NCBI GenBank assembly: GCA_030761205.1
Contig: JAULJL010000005.1
Location: 4,923,501 to 4,987,500 of the forward strand
Length of the DNA: 64,000 nt
DNA from: Fremontodendron californicum
Taxonomy: Eukaryota; Streptophyta; Magnoliopsida; Malvales; Malvaceae
Reading direction: 5' to 3'
The notes under the pieces are model-generated. The model was not told the DNA's origin. It ran no database searches and worked only from the letters and a program-made list of their open reading frames with translations. Position numbers and translations under genes: made by a program. Below, in pieces: positions 10,956-23,165 of the stretch. Positions within the stretch are counted from its first letter, which is position 1; each line of letters begins with the position of its first letter.

Positions 10956-13900
10956 TTAATTTATAGGCTTAAGACCCATTCCCCTCGATGATGTATTTAC
11001 TTGCTCTCTCGTTAAACCTTTAGTAAGCGGATCCGCAATATTATCCTTTGATTTTACATAATCAATAGAGATAATTCCATTTGAGAGCAACTGTCTAACG
11101 GTATTGTGTCTTCGACGAATGTGTCGAGATTTACCGTTATATAAACTACTCTGTGCCCTACCAATTGCAGATTGGCTATCGCAATGTATACTTATTGCTG
11201 GCACAGGTTTCGGCCAACATGAAATATCTTCTAAAAAGTTCCGAAGCCATTCTGCTTCTTCTCCAGCTTTATCTAAAGCTATAAACTCAGATTCCATAGT
11301 GGATCTGGCAATACATGTTTGTTTAGAAGATTTCCATGACACTGCAGCTCCTCCAATAGTAAAGATAAATCCGCTAGTAGATTTAGAATCTTTAGTATCG
11401 GATATCCAGTTTGTACCCTTCAAGTACAGCTGGATATCTTGTATAGTGCAGTCCATAACTTGAGGTGTATCTCAAATATCTAAGTACCCTCACAATGGCC
11501 TTCCAGTGATCCTCTCCAGGATTACTAGTAAATCTACTCAGTTTGCTAACTGAGTAAGCTATATCTGGTCTTGTGCAGTTCATAAGATACATTAGACTAC
11601 CAATTATTCGCGAATATTCTATTTGAGATATTGCGTCACCAGTATTTTTCTTTAGATGTAAATGAACATCTACGGGTGTTTTGGCTATATTGGTATCATT
11701 CTTACTGAATTTCTCAAGAATATTATTTACATAATGATCTTGAGATATTACGAGGCCATCTTGTGTTTTAGAAATTTTAATTCCTAAAACCACATCAGCT
11801 ACACCCATATCTTTCATATCAAACTTACTGGTCAACCAAGTTTTGGTAGCTTTTATGATCTCATTGTTACTGCCTAAGATCAACATATCGTCTACGTATA
11901 GACAAACAATGACATATCCCTTATTCGTATCTTTTACGTAAACGCACTTATCACATTCATTAATACGAAAACCATTTGACAACATTGTATTGTCAAATTT
12001 TTGATGCCATTGTTTAGGAGCTTGTTTTAAACCATATAATGATTTAACAAGTCTACAGACCTTCCTTTCCTGTCCCGGAACTTTGAACCCTTCGGGTTGT
12101 TCCATATAGATTTCTTCGTCTAAATCTCCATTTAGGAAAGCTGTCTTAACATCCATTTGGTGTATAACGAGATTGTTAAGAGCTGCTATAGCTATTAACA
12201 TTCGAATAGATGTTATTCTCGTAACTGGTGAATACGTATCAAAATAATCGAGCCCTTCCTTTTGCCTGTATCCTTTTATTACAAGCCGGGCTTTATATTT
12301 ATCAATTGTTCCATCTGCTTTCATCTTCCTCTTAAATATCCATTTGGATCCTAAAGGCTTATGCCCTTGAGGAAGATCCACCAGTTCCCATGTATGATTT
12401 TGCATGATGGATTCTATTTCATTGTTAACGGCTTCTTTCCAGAATTGTGTTTCTGGAGATGACATAGCCTCGCTAAAAGTTTGAGGTTCATTTTCTAACA
12501 AATATGTTAGAAAATCTGGACCATAAGTAGTCGGTACTTTAGCCCGTTTGCTCCTTCTAGGTTCCTCTTGTTCCTCTTCATCCATATGTGGATTACTACT
12601 CGAGGACTCATGAGTTCTCTTTGCAGTCTTGTTTTCTTGTTTTTCCTTATAAGGAAGAACATCTTCAAAGAACGAAGCATTCCTTGATTCCATTATCGTA
12701 TTGATATGAATATCGGGAATGTCCGACTTAAATACAAGAAAACGGTAAGCAGCACTATTGTTTGCATATCCAATGAATACGCAATCAATAGTTTTAGGTC
12801 CTATCTTGACCTTTTTAGGTGGAGGAACGGCTACCTTCGCAAGACACCCCCACACTTTCATGTAATTGTAGTTTGGTCTTAGACCCTTCCACAATTCATA
12901 CGGTGTATTGTCTAATTTCTTATGGGGTATTTTATTTAAAATATAATTAGCTGATAAGATAGCTTCCCCCCACAAGTTCTGAGGTAACCCTGAACTTATC
13001 AACAAAGCGTTCATCATTTCTTTCAACGTTCGGTTCTTGCGTTCTGCAATACCATTTTGTTGAGGTGAATAAGGAGCAGTGGTTTGATGGATGATTCCAT
13101 TTTCCGAACAGAATTCATTAAAAAATGAATCATATTCACCACCTCTATCACTCCTTATTTTCTTTATTTTCTTGCTTAGTTGATTTTCAACCTCATTCTT
13201 AAAGAGCTTAAATGCTTCCAAGGCCTCGTCTTTGCTTTTTAGCAAATAGACGTAACAATATCGTGTGCTATCATCTATAAAAGTAATAAAATACTTTTTA
13301 CCACCTCTAGTTTGCACAAATTTTAAATCACAAATATCAGTGTGAATTAACTCTAGAGGTTCACTACTTCTTTCTATTGAATAGAAAGGAGCCTTAGCTA
13401 ATTTGGATTCTACACAAATTTCACATTTGTGATTCTTGTCAATGACAAATTTCGGAAGCAAATCCAAATAGCTGATTTTCTGCAAGGTCTTGTAATTTAC
13501 ATGACCTAATCTACCATGCCATAAAGTAGGGGACTCAACCAAGTAAACAGAAGAAATATTATTATTAATAATCTTATTCTTGGGTACAATTGTCATAACA
13601 TTGAGCTTAAAAAGCCCATCACAAAGATATCCCCTTCCCACAAATATCCCACTCTTGGTGAGTACAAATTTATCAGACTCGAATACGAGCCTAAACCCAT
13701 TCTTGCTCAATAAAGAACCTGAAACCAAATTCTTTCGGATTTCGGGAGCATGAACAACATTATTCAATGTGAGTTGCTTCCCGGAGGTCATCTTGAGTAC
13801 CACCTTTCCATGGCCTTGTACCTTGCAAGCCGTAGAGTTTCCCATATATAGTTGCTCATCATTAGCAGCTTCTTTATATTCGGAAAAACTCTTCCTTTCA

Positions 13901-14791
13901 GAACATACGTGACAAGTGGCCCCGGTATCAACCCACCATGTCTTAGGGTTTTCCACCAAGTTCACTTGTGAAACAACAGCAGCAAGCTCAAAATCATCAA
14001 CTAGGTTGGCTTGAGCTTTCTTCCTCTTGTTCTGTCGGCAGTCCTTTGCACGGTGTCCGGGCTTGTTGCAGTTGAAACAATTTCCCGTGAACTTTCTAAA
14101 ATCCGTTCCCTTCTTTGCTTGGGAAGAACTTGAACCAACGAATTTCCTCTTGTTGGTCTTTTTCGAACGTTCAACAACATTCGCTTTGGCTTCCATGGTC
14201 TGGACCATGACCCTCTTCTCTGAACTACGATTATCCTCCTCGATTCTCAATCGAACAATCAAGTCCTCTAAAGACATCTCCTTACGTTTGTGCTTTAGAT
14301 AGTTCTTGAAATCCTTCCACGAAGGAGGGAGTTTCTCTATCAAAGTTGCCGTTTCGAATGATTCACTAAGAGTCATTCCCTCGGCAAAGATCTCATGGAG
14401 AATCAATTGAAACTCTTGAACTTGACTGATAATGGTTTTCGAGTCCACCATTTTAAAATCTAGAAACCGGCCAACCACAAATTTCTTTGTGCCGGCATCC
14501 TCGGTTCTATATTTCCTTTCCAAGGACTCCCACAGCTCTTTCGCTGTCTTTATCGGACTATACACGTTGTATAACGTGTTGTCCAAACCATTGAGAATGT
14601 AGTTCTTGCATAGTCGGGGCCTCCTCCCGTAAGAACTTGGCTAGATTGAGGGTGGTCAAATAGAACAACATCTTTTGCTGCCATCGTTTGAAGTCCTGAC
14701 CATTGAACTTCTCGGGCTTCTCACCATGTGTTACATGTAGAGGTTGTGGCGCTACGGGAGCTCTAGCAATACCGGTAGATGTTTCGGCCAT
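10956..14791 (-). pseudogene. Copia gag-pol polyprotein, two frameshifts
   Basis: Gag starts at 14791 (MAETSTGIARAPV) with a DUF4219/UBN2-type domain. A short deletion with frame change near 14609-14613 joins the EEAPT segment to CKNYILNGLDN. The long frame (14586-11392) then carries the zinc knuckle CFNCNKPGHRAKDC, protease WWVDTGATCHVC, integrase (HGRLGHVN, then the DDE region with SDRGGEY) and reverse transcriptase with YVDDM. A second deletion near 11412-11417 replaces the expected SDANW-type start of RNase H, removing its first catalytic aspartate and shifting frame. The rest of RNase H (TKDSKSTSGF to the GMGLKPIN terminus) continues to 10956. A normal uninterrupted Copia polyprotein is therefore not made. 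Confidence 0.9.
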
Positions 14792-15841
14792 CTATTATTC
14801 AAGAATAATAGGATCAACTTGTATAAAATATACAAATATAATTATACTAAAAATAATGTAACTAAGAATAAACACTTGTAGTATAAAAATATCACAAAAC
14901 TAAATATTAAAAAATATATATAAACAATATATATATTATCACCGAAACAATAAATGTAAAAAAGAATATACTATTCAAACAATATATATATATATATAAA
15001 CAATATATAAGTTCAACACACAGTAATCAATATATTACCAATATAAATATATATATATATAAATAGTAGCAAAGAAAACTACCAATAAATATATATATAT
15101 TGCTCTCAAATCAATAAAATATATAAATATTACACGAACAACAATATATATATATGTAATATAACACAATATATTACAATATATATGATTACAAATAGCA
15201 AATAAAACACAACAATCACGTAAGTATATAAAATATATATTACGAAACACGTTCACACATGCATAAGGCGGCTGACATAAACGAAACCAAAAGTTGTAAT
15301 GGTTGTGAATAGAAATGAAGAAATATGACTTTCTCCAAGGAACAAGTATAAACGTAACAAACAATATATATATATATATAGACAAAAAAGAATATACTAT
15401 ATATATATATATATATATATATAAAGAAACAATGTAAAGGAAGAAAGGAAAAACCCAAACAATGACGTGAACAATGGCAAATAAAAAATATGTATATAAA
15501 CTATATATATTATAAAAGCAAACAGTATGAACTTAAACAAACGAAACAATATAAATATACTGCCAACTAATAAAAAATATATATATATATATAAATATAA
15601 CAATAAACAAATATAATAAAACCAAACTAAACAGAATCTATATATATATATATATATATATATGTATAAAACAAAAGGAAGTCAGAAAGAGTAGTAAAAA
15701 TAAACGAAACACTGAAATGAAGTCAGTGTTGTAACAAATAAAAGAAAAAACGCTACTGTAGTATATATAAAAATAAACAAACAGTATAAAGCATATAAGA
15801 AATAAAGCAGAAACGAAAGAAAAAAAAAGACGTCTTAAGAA
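14792..15841 (-). other. AT-repeat leader of the Copia element
   Basis: About 1 kb between the 5' LTR and gag is built almost entirely of short A-rich text interrupted by at least eight (TA)n blocks of 10-26 bases. The base next to the LTR reads TTCTTAAGACGTC on the minus strand. No complement of a tRNA 3' end (TGG...) is seen there. All reading frames here are runs of Tyr-Ile from the TA tracts and are not genes. Confidence 0.75.
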
Positions 15842-16830
15842 TGTTGATTCGTAAGATATATATATATATATATATATGCTATATACTGTGAAATTAAAAA
15901 ACAGAAAATAAAAGAAGAATTTGATATATATATATAGAAACAGATTACAACAAATATGTAAAAACGAACAAGGACACTTACATAATTGATTTGAAAAAAT
16001 CAATATCGAGTCAAGGTTGGACCTTTTAACCTTAAGACGTTTTTTGCCTGTCTAAGGTGCTTACAGTATCGATGCAAATCGTCTCCCAGGTTTTCTCGAT
16101 ATACGTTGCAAATGAGAGCACACCCGGATGCAACACAGCGAACTGAAGAATGTTGAAGTCTCTCTCTCAGAAAGGAAGAATATTTTCGGTGAAAATTAAG
16201 TGAGTAAAAACAGATAGAAACAGACCTATTTATAGATACATAGAAGTCTGTTCGGTCAGACACAACTGTTGGACATGAACCGGTTCGGTCAAAAGACAAG
16301 ACCCTTCCATTGAACCGGTTCAATCCAACAGACAAGACTCAACAGGAAAAGGCAAATAACCGAACAGACACATTCTAGAAGAAAATTATTCGGACATAAA
16401 GCTGGTTGGAAATGAGCTGGTTCGACTGCTTGGCGTTGAGCTGGTTCGGTTTGGACAAAAATAATCCGGTTGGGCAGTAAAAAATTATTTACTGACCCAA
16501 ACCCGACCCGACCCAACCCAACCCAACCCGGCGGCGCGCGGTCTAGCCCAAGTTGTGTAGGTCCTCACCCTCCACAAAAACTTGGGTTCCCCTTGGGGCC
16601 CAACCCATCATGACACTCTAGCTTATATAAACTATAAGCTAAAGTCATTCTTAGTCCTATGTGGGATTGACTACCACACATACCTTCAACCAACTTTCCT
16701 TCCTCTTCAAGTGGGTAAATAATGAGACTAATTTCTCATTCACTTTGATATCATTTGTGTACGACAACCTACGTATTAGAATACGTATTTCGTATATATA
16801 CATACTTAATATATACTATGATATCTAACA
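15842..16830 (-). repeat. 5' LTR of the Copia element
   Basis: A 989-base LTR that drives element transcription from right to left. The TATA box (complement CTATAAATAG) is at 16226-16235. Between 45 and 220 bases upstream of it are two perfect 10-base palindromes GAACCGGTTC (16277, 16312) and two variants GAGCTGGTTC (16414, 16438), which could bind a regulator. A 111-residue frame in the LTR has no known domain and is treated as chance. Confidence 0.92.
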
Positions 16831-17067
16831 ACAACATTAATTTTCATATTAATATTATCTACTTTATTTTTCTACCATACTACTTTCATCTTGTTCTTTT
16901 TTCTTTTTATTTCTCATTTGAGTCTTCAAGGCAAAAGCTAATGCAAATCCAACTTGATCCTCAAAGCTGATATGTCAAACTGATATCACTTCCAAGGACA
17001 CCGAGATGTGTGTTTCTGATGCTGTCTGCACATAATGGAAAACCGAACAGTTTATTCAAGATAGAAT

Positions 17068-20000
17068 TTATGTATGAAATTTTATATAAAAAAAAAGTGG
17101 CCTTAAATGTGAAAGTAACCGAACCATGTCAGCCAAAGTGTTTTTCCAAGCAATTTCCATCTCATCAAAGACAATATCAATCGTAGGCCGGCCTGTACTT
17201 GATTTAGCAACACAAAGGACTGCAATTTGTAGGATGGATTTAAAGTCTGCATGGTTGAGATTACCCTTTAGCCTAGGATCTTCAAAATCCTTTAATGGAC
17301 GTTTTCCCATGCTCACATCTTTTGCCTACACAGAAATTGAAATTTGGTTAGCAACTAGTTCGTTTTTCGTCAACTCCGAAGAACAACAAAAGGGGGAATG
17401 AATGACTGATAAAGTACTTTTCTTGTGAGCTGATCACTTGCATCAAGGTCCAATTCAAAGACTTTTTGTCCTGACAGAAGTTGCAAAGCAACAATACCAA
17501 AGCTGTAAATGTCACTGGAACAGGTTAGCTTGGCATTTGTCATGTATTCTGGATCCATATAGCCTATGGTTCCTCTAACATCTGTAAACACTTGGCTCTC
17601 TTCCATTCCCAACATCTTTGCCAGCCCAAAATCCGAGAGCTTCGGCTCAAAATCCTCAGTTAAGAGAATGTTAGTAAGCTGTGAAGCAAACATGCAGCAT
17701 AGAAGATTAAAACAAGAATGGAGTTTATATACAGACATTCAACAATGTTTTTTTTTCTTTTTCTCCTTAATATTTATTGGCGTATTTCTGCATCTTTGAA
17801 ACCTTAATGTTTGAAATGCAAAAAAAAAACAAAATCAAACTAAGTAGATGGTCCAAGAGTCATTGTACCTTAAAATCTCTATGAACAATGCATCCATCCA
17901 TATAATGGTGGAGATACCTCAATGCAAGTGCACAGTCTCTTAGGATCTTAACTCGTTTTTCCCATGTCAACTCACTGTCTTTTCCTGAACAATGATAAAA
18001 ACAAATAGTTTTTTTAAGACGATGGGAGAAGAAGGTAAAAGGAGAGCTATATATTAACCACTGAGACATAGTAACAGCACTCTCCAATAGCCTAAGGCAA
18101 TTAACCACTAATAATCAGTAAAAGTACTTCAATGATTTTAACCTTGCAATATGGGTATGTTCGATTTATTTTAAGTTTTTCCATGTATTTGGAAGATCTT
18201 TAGGGGATTATATCCCCATACCTATGTCCGGATATACGTCGGATATGAATGTCGGACATGAGTATTTCAAAAAAAAAAAAATGAAGAGTCGGAGCAATAC
18301 AGATTTTAACTAAAAGTGTGCAACAAATAATGATCAGGCAAGATTTACTTAGGAGATGTTGAGCAAGATTCCCAGCAGAACAATATTCCAACACCAGATA
18401 TTGCTCATCGCCTTCGATGCAGCAACCAAGCATAGAAACAAGGTTTGGATGTCGAATCCTGGAGAGACCTGCAATTTCCCTTTTAAAAGAATCAGGTGAG
18501 TTGCTTCTGTTTATCTGCTTGATGGCCACAACCTGTCCACTAGGAAGAATTCCTTCATAAACTTCACCGGCACTTCCCTTGCCTAGACTCTTTCTTTTTC
18601 TGTTAAAATTTATTGCATTCTCGATTTCAGCCTTGGAGAAACTGTAGAGGCCCGAACACCTATTAAACTCTTTTGATTTAATATGTTTATGAAGTTGTTT
18701 CTTGAACTTGATCTTCTTCTTCCTCATGGTCACGTATTTTACCAGAATAAGGATCAACATTAGTATGATGACCACGATAACAATCTCGACTAATACTTTT
18801 GCCCGAGCATCTGATATATCATTTCTGTAAGTATTAGAGGCTGTAAAGACTAAAGAAAGAGAGTAAAAAAGTTATATGTTTCAATTTGGTAAACATGTCA
18901 AAAGTAAATGCATATCAGCAAAAATAAATAGACAAAAGCTATGTTACTTGAACTCGGATGTGAGTGTTGGATACGAATATGTGTCCGACACAGGTATGTT
19001 TGATTTATTTTAAGTTTTTTCATATATTTGGAGGGTCTTTGGGAGATCATATCCCCATATCTATGTCCGAATATACGTCGAACACGGATGTCGGACACGA
19101 GTATTTTAAGAAAAACAAAGAGTCGGAGCAACATAGCAGAAAAGTAGTCTCTAATGGAGTATCACAACTATTAGATGTTCAAACCTTTTGAAAGAGAGAA
19201 TGGGATTTATGGGATGGGAAAAGGTTTGCCCCCCAGCTATAACTCAAAAACGAAAAAGAGAAAAATGGTTAAACTTACATTTCAGTTTGATGGAGTCAGG
19301 ATCTGTAATTAAGCAAGTCAGAATTCTAAGTCAGGTTCAAAATTTGAAGAACAGGCAGAAGAGATACTATACTTGATTTCTGATTCTTACCTAAATTGTC
19401 TAAAGAAGACATACAGCTGAGCAAATCAGCAACGAAAGAATGATCATCAATTTTTGCAGCAGCAACTGAAATAACAACAGCTAATCCACATATTGTTCTT
19501 TCAGTATGATTTTTTTCCCTTTGCAATAGTTCCAATTGGTTCTCCACTGCATTTCCCATTGCATCAGTGCACTTTTTGCATGAATCATCAAATGAAGAAG
19601 CAAGATTTGAGCAAGCCTTTACTGCATCTTGGTATGATGACTCACTCTTAATCTCTGTCAGAGATAGACTTGAACATTGGCTATTGCCATAGTAAAAATC
19701 ATCGAAGCCACAAGAATGTATGGAAACTGATCCTTGGCCAAGAAAAGGACCACCACATTTTCTCCATGCACCTCGTTTAACAAAGATGTCACCATTTGTT
19801 CGATTTGCTTGCACTGCAAGTGCCTCAGAGAAAGATGTGAGGGCATTTCGACAGCAAAGAGTTGAAGAGATACTGCCCCAAATCTTTATCTTCTTGTTTT
19901 CACCAATGCAGTCACCACTTGGTTGGTAAGGTGAAGTAAAGTCTAACAGACATGCTGCAACCATTGGAACTTGTCAAGGCCAAAGGTAAAATATATGAAA

Positions 20001-20345
20001 GATAATCTATGTTACTCGGACTCGAGTATGAGTGTCGGATACAGATATATGTCCAACACGGGTATGTTCAACTTTTTTTAAGTTTTTTCATGTATTTGGA
20101 GGGTCGTATCCCCATAATCATGTCCGTATATGCGTCGGGCATGGCTGTCGAACACGAATACTTCAAAAAAAGATGAAGAGTCGGAGCAACATAGAAGATA
20201 ATATTGAAAGAAGAATGAAGTATTCTTTAGAAGAAGAACCTGATGGATCATCTGGGGAAGTAGAACCAAAGGAGAAGCCATAGATGAAGAAGCTGGTAAT
20301 GCAAAAGAATGCAAGTTTCAACCATGAATACGAGGTCATTTTCAT
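17068..20345 (-). CDS. Receptor-like serine/threonine kinase, SPARK-like ectodomain
   Basis: Exons (in coding order) 20345-20240, 19954-19391, 18840-18349, 17984-17869, 17678-17418 and 17325-17068 join in phase to 598 residues. The protein has a hydrophobic signal peptide (about residues 1-27) and a Cys-rich extracellular domain of about 190 residues (CCRNALTSFSEALA, CGGPF, SFDDSCKKCTDAM) resembling the SPARK domain of plant receptor kinases. A membrane span follows near 240-260, then a Lys/Arg-rich stop-transfer, then a kinase. The kinase shows GKGSAGEVYEG, VAIKQ, EYCSAGNLAQHLL, HRDFK (an RD kinase with Phe for the usual Ile), DFGLAK and GTIGYMDPEY, so catalytic residues are present. It probably sits in the plasma membrane and phosphorylates Ser/Thr after ligand sensing; the ligand is unknown. 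Introns 1, 2 and 3 each contain a CTATGTT-family MITE. The last exons are duplicated in the fragment at 5830. Confidence 0.88.
18143..18302 (+). mobile_element. CTATGTT-family MITE in receptor-kinase intron 3
   Basis: The left half is shortened (starts CTTGCAATATGGGTATG). The right half is full and ends AGAGTCGGAGCAATACAG. A perfect 8-bp duplication attttaac (18135-18142 and 18303-18310) proves insertion. It is antisense to the host gene. Confidence 0.85.
18940..19136 (+). mobile_element. CTATGTT-family MITE in receptor-kinase intron 2
   Basis: 197 bases with inverted ends CTATGTTACTTGAACTC and GAGTCGGAGCAACATAG. The flanks gacaaaag and cagaaaag agree at 6 of 8 positions. It lies in the intron between the ectodomain exon and the membrane-span exon. 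Confidence 0.85.
20007..20194 (+). mobile_element. CTATGTT-family MITE in receptor-kinase intron 1
   Basis: 188 bases, ends CTATGTTACTCGGACTC and GAGTCGGAGCAACATAG, a nearly perfect 17-base inverted repeat. The 8-bp target duplication aagataat (19999-20006, 20195-20202) is perfect. It sits between the signal-peptide exon and the ectodomain exon and takes up about two thirds of the 285-base intron. Confidence 0.9.
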
Positions 20346-21206
20346 GTTCCTTTCTTGCTATTATTGCATGAGGAAGAAAATTCAATATATGCAAATATTA
20401 TAGTGGGAAAAACTGAAGTTACTTTCATAGGAAAAAAATCCAACCAAAAATATAAATATTTATAGACCATAGTTTTCTTTGTGACTATCGTTGAAAAAAA
20501 CAGGATAAAAATTCTTGTCTGTTTTTGCTTGTTTCTTACAGCTAAGTAGCTGATAACCTTAAAAAAGTTGAAACTGGCAAAGGGTTATCATGAATTTACA
20601 AGGTTTTCATGGCATGATTAATTTGGTTTTAAAAATATACAGGAAATTTTATCGTTTAAGGTGGAGTCAAATCCTTTCTTAACGTCACTCAAGATTAATC
20701 CTTACAACCTTGAAGATGTCGAAGCATATTTATATTTTTAATCACATGAATTTGAATGGTTTTCATGGCCAAATTAATTAGATGTTTCCCAAAATTGTAC
20801 TAAAATTATCAATTTCAGACTTAAGAGTATGGATCAAATCGTCATCTTGTACATTTAGCATTACACGAACTATCCAATCATTCGGTTTTGGAATTTCAAC
20901 ATAAAAATAAAAATTACAAACTACTAAAGAAAATGGTTACTCTTGTTTTTTAGCATGGATGAGACATAGAAAATTAAGTAAATCAATTTTTTTGTAATTT
21001 TTTTATAATAAATTTTTAAAACCAATTTTGAGTGATTGAGATTACTCTTATTTTTTAGCATGGATGAGACATAGAATTGGGTTCGAATTCTATTTTTAAG
21101 TTAAAAAATAATAATAACAAAGGTTTTCAAAATTATCTTAAACGTTATCAAAATTATCAAAATCATTAATGTAATTATTCTTACTTATTATATATTATAT
21201 AAAGAG
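20346..21206. other. Intergenic, 5' of the receptor kinase
   Basis: Presumed promoter side of the kinase. A stretch at about 20475-20515 (gtgactat, aaaaaacaggat) is shared with 6190-6225 beside the truncated copy. No other gene or RNA is recognised. Confidence 0.5.
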
Positions 21207-23165
21207 TTATGTAATTATTCTTACTTATTATATATTTATATCAAAATCATTAATGTCTAATCTCATATGATAATATATATTATTGTAATTTAACATAATT
21301 TTAGTATCAAAATATCCTACAATACTACCAATTTAATCTTAGTTATCATCTTTGGTTATATCTTCATACTTCAATTTTCGTCTAATAAATAATATTTTTA
21401 AGGTTTTTGGTGGTCTAATAGTTAGATAATAAGATCTTGATTCTTAACTAATTATATTCTAATATTTTTTTCAAAACCTTATTTATCAAAAGTTACCAAA
21501 ATTATACAAAAGTTATCAAAATTATATCAAATGTTACCCAAATTATATTTAAAGTTATTAAAATTATATTAATGTTACCAAAATTATATTAAATGTTATC
21601 CAATTATATCAAAAGTTATTAAAATTATATTAAAGATTACCAAAACAAAAATTATATCAAATGTTAACAAAATAATGTTAGAGGTTATAAGAAATTATAT
21701 CAAAACTTACCAAAATTATATAAAAAGATTACAAAATTATATCAAGGGTTAACAAATTTGTATCAAATGTTATCAAAATTACATCAAAATTTACCAAACG
21801 TATATCAAAGGTTACTACAATTGTAACAAAAGTTACCAAAATTATATCAAAAGTTATTAAAATCATATTAAAGTTATAAAAATCATATCAAAGTTTATCA
21901 AAATCATTTCTAAGGTTTCTAAAATCATATCAAAGATTATATTATATAAGGATTATTATCTTGTACACTAACAGTGGAGTTTTTTAACTTTACAAGCGGG
22001 ATTAAAAAACTATCACATGTCCTTAAGTTATATTTTAAAAAATAAATAATAAAATAAAATAAATGGGACATGTGACAGTTTTTTAATCCCGTTTGTGAAG
22101 TTAAACATAATTTTATGTCTGATCTCATATGATAATATATTTTTATTGTTAGTTATTATATATTTAAATATCAAAAGCATTAATGTCTGATCTCATATGA
22201 TAATATATTATTGTAATTTAACATAATTTTATGATCCAAGTGTCCTACCATATTACTAATTTAATTTTAATTATCATCTGTATTTATATCTTCGTATTTT
22301 GATTCTTGTCAAGTAAATAGTGATTTAAGTTTTTTTATTACCTAATAGCTAAATAAATAAGCTTAACTAATAAATGTTTTTTTAATATTCTTTCAAAACC
22401 TTATTTATCAAAGGTTGCCCAAACTATTACAAAGTTTATTAAAATTATATCAAAAGTTACCAAAATTATATTATAAGTTATCAAAATTATATTAAATGTT
22501 ATCAAAATTATATCAAGATTGTCAAAATTATATAAAAAATTATCAAAACCAAAAACTATATTAAAAGGTTAACAAAATCAAATAAAAGGTTATCAAAAGT
22601 TATATCAATCTTACCAAAATTTGTATCAAATGTTACCAAAATTACATAAAGGTTACTACAATTATATTTAAAGTTACCAAAATTATATCAAAGGTTACCA
22701 AAATTGTAACAAAAATTGCAAAAATTACATAAAAGGTTATCAAAATTATATTAAAAATTATCAAAATCATATTAACGATTATTAAAATCATATTAAAAGT
22801 TATTAAAATCATATCAAAATTTATCATATCTAAAGTTTCTAAAATCATATAAAAAATCATATTATATATTATATAATGGTTAATGTATTTATTGTTACTT
22901 ATTATATATCTATATCAAAATCATTCATGTCTAATCTCATATGCTAATATATATTATTGTAATCTAACATAATTTTATGATCCAAGTGTCATATTATACT
23001 ACCAATTTAATCTTACTTATCATCTTTGGTTATACCTTAACGTTTTGATTCCGTCAAGTAAGTAGTGCTTTAGAATTTTCGTGGCCTAATACCTAGATAA
23101 ATAAGATCTTGATTCTTAACTAGTAAATGTTTCTTTACTATTCTTTGAAAACCTTATTGTTATTG
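21207..23165. repeat. Higher-order tandem repeat with embedded 20-base arrays
   Basis: A block of about 250 bases (AATGTCTAATCTCATATG, a TAACATAATTTTAT segment, ACCTTATTTATCAAA) occurs three times, near 21207, 22140 and 22874. The first two are each followed by a degenerate array of about 20-base units of the type aaagttatcaaaattatatc (about 21480-21950 and 22410-22860, roughly 20-plus units each). The landmark AATGTCTAATCTC recurs at about 21252, 22182 and 22927, so periods are about 930 and 745 bases. Most of the difference is explained by the MITE at 21966. There are no genes in it. Confidence 0.8.
21966..22105. mobile_element. Hairpin MITE nested in the tandem repeat
   Basis: An arm of about 45 bases (TTTTTAACTTTACAAGCGGG, AAAAACTATCACATGTCC) is repeated inverted at about 22058-22104 (GGGACATGTGACAGTTTTTT, CCCGTTTGTGAAGTTAAA). 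The outer left end TACACTAACAGTGGAGTTTT resembles the end of the MITE at 58281. The matching outer right end is missing. Confidence 0.7.

Larger units (their letters stand above)
9383..16830 (-). mobile_element. Ty1/Copia LTR retrotransposon, near-complete
   Basis: A 7.45-kb element reads right to left: 5' LTR 15842-16830, AT-rich leader 14792-15841, gag-pol 14791-10956, polypurine tract 10371-10380, 3' LTR 9383-10370. Domain order (gag with CCHC knuckle, protease, integrase, reverse transcriptase, RNase H) is that of Copia. Two frameshifting deletions interrupt the reading frame. Two oddities: the 5 bases outside the ends differ (ttaac on the left, acaac on the right), and no TGG-starting tRNA primer site follows the 5' LTR. 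The LTRs differ by about eight substitutions plus changes in a GC-rich low-complexity stretch and TA-tract lengths, so the insertion is fairly young. Confidence 0.93.

Noticed and set aside
15035..16003. Several minus-strand frames rich in Tyr-Ile
   Set aside because: They are translations of (TA)n tracts in the Copia leader and LTR edge.
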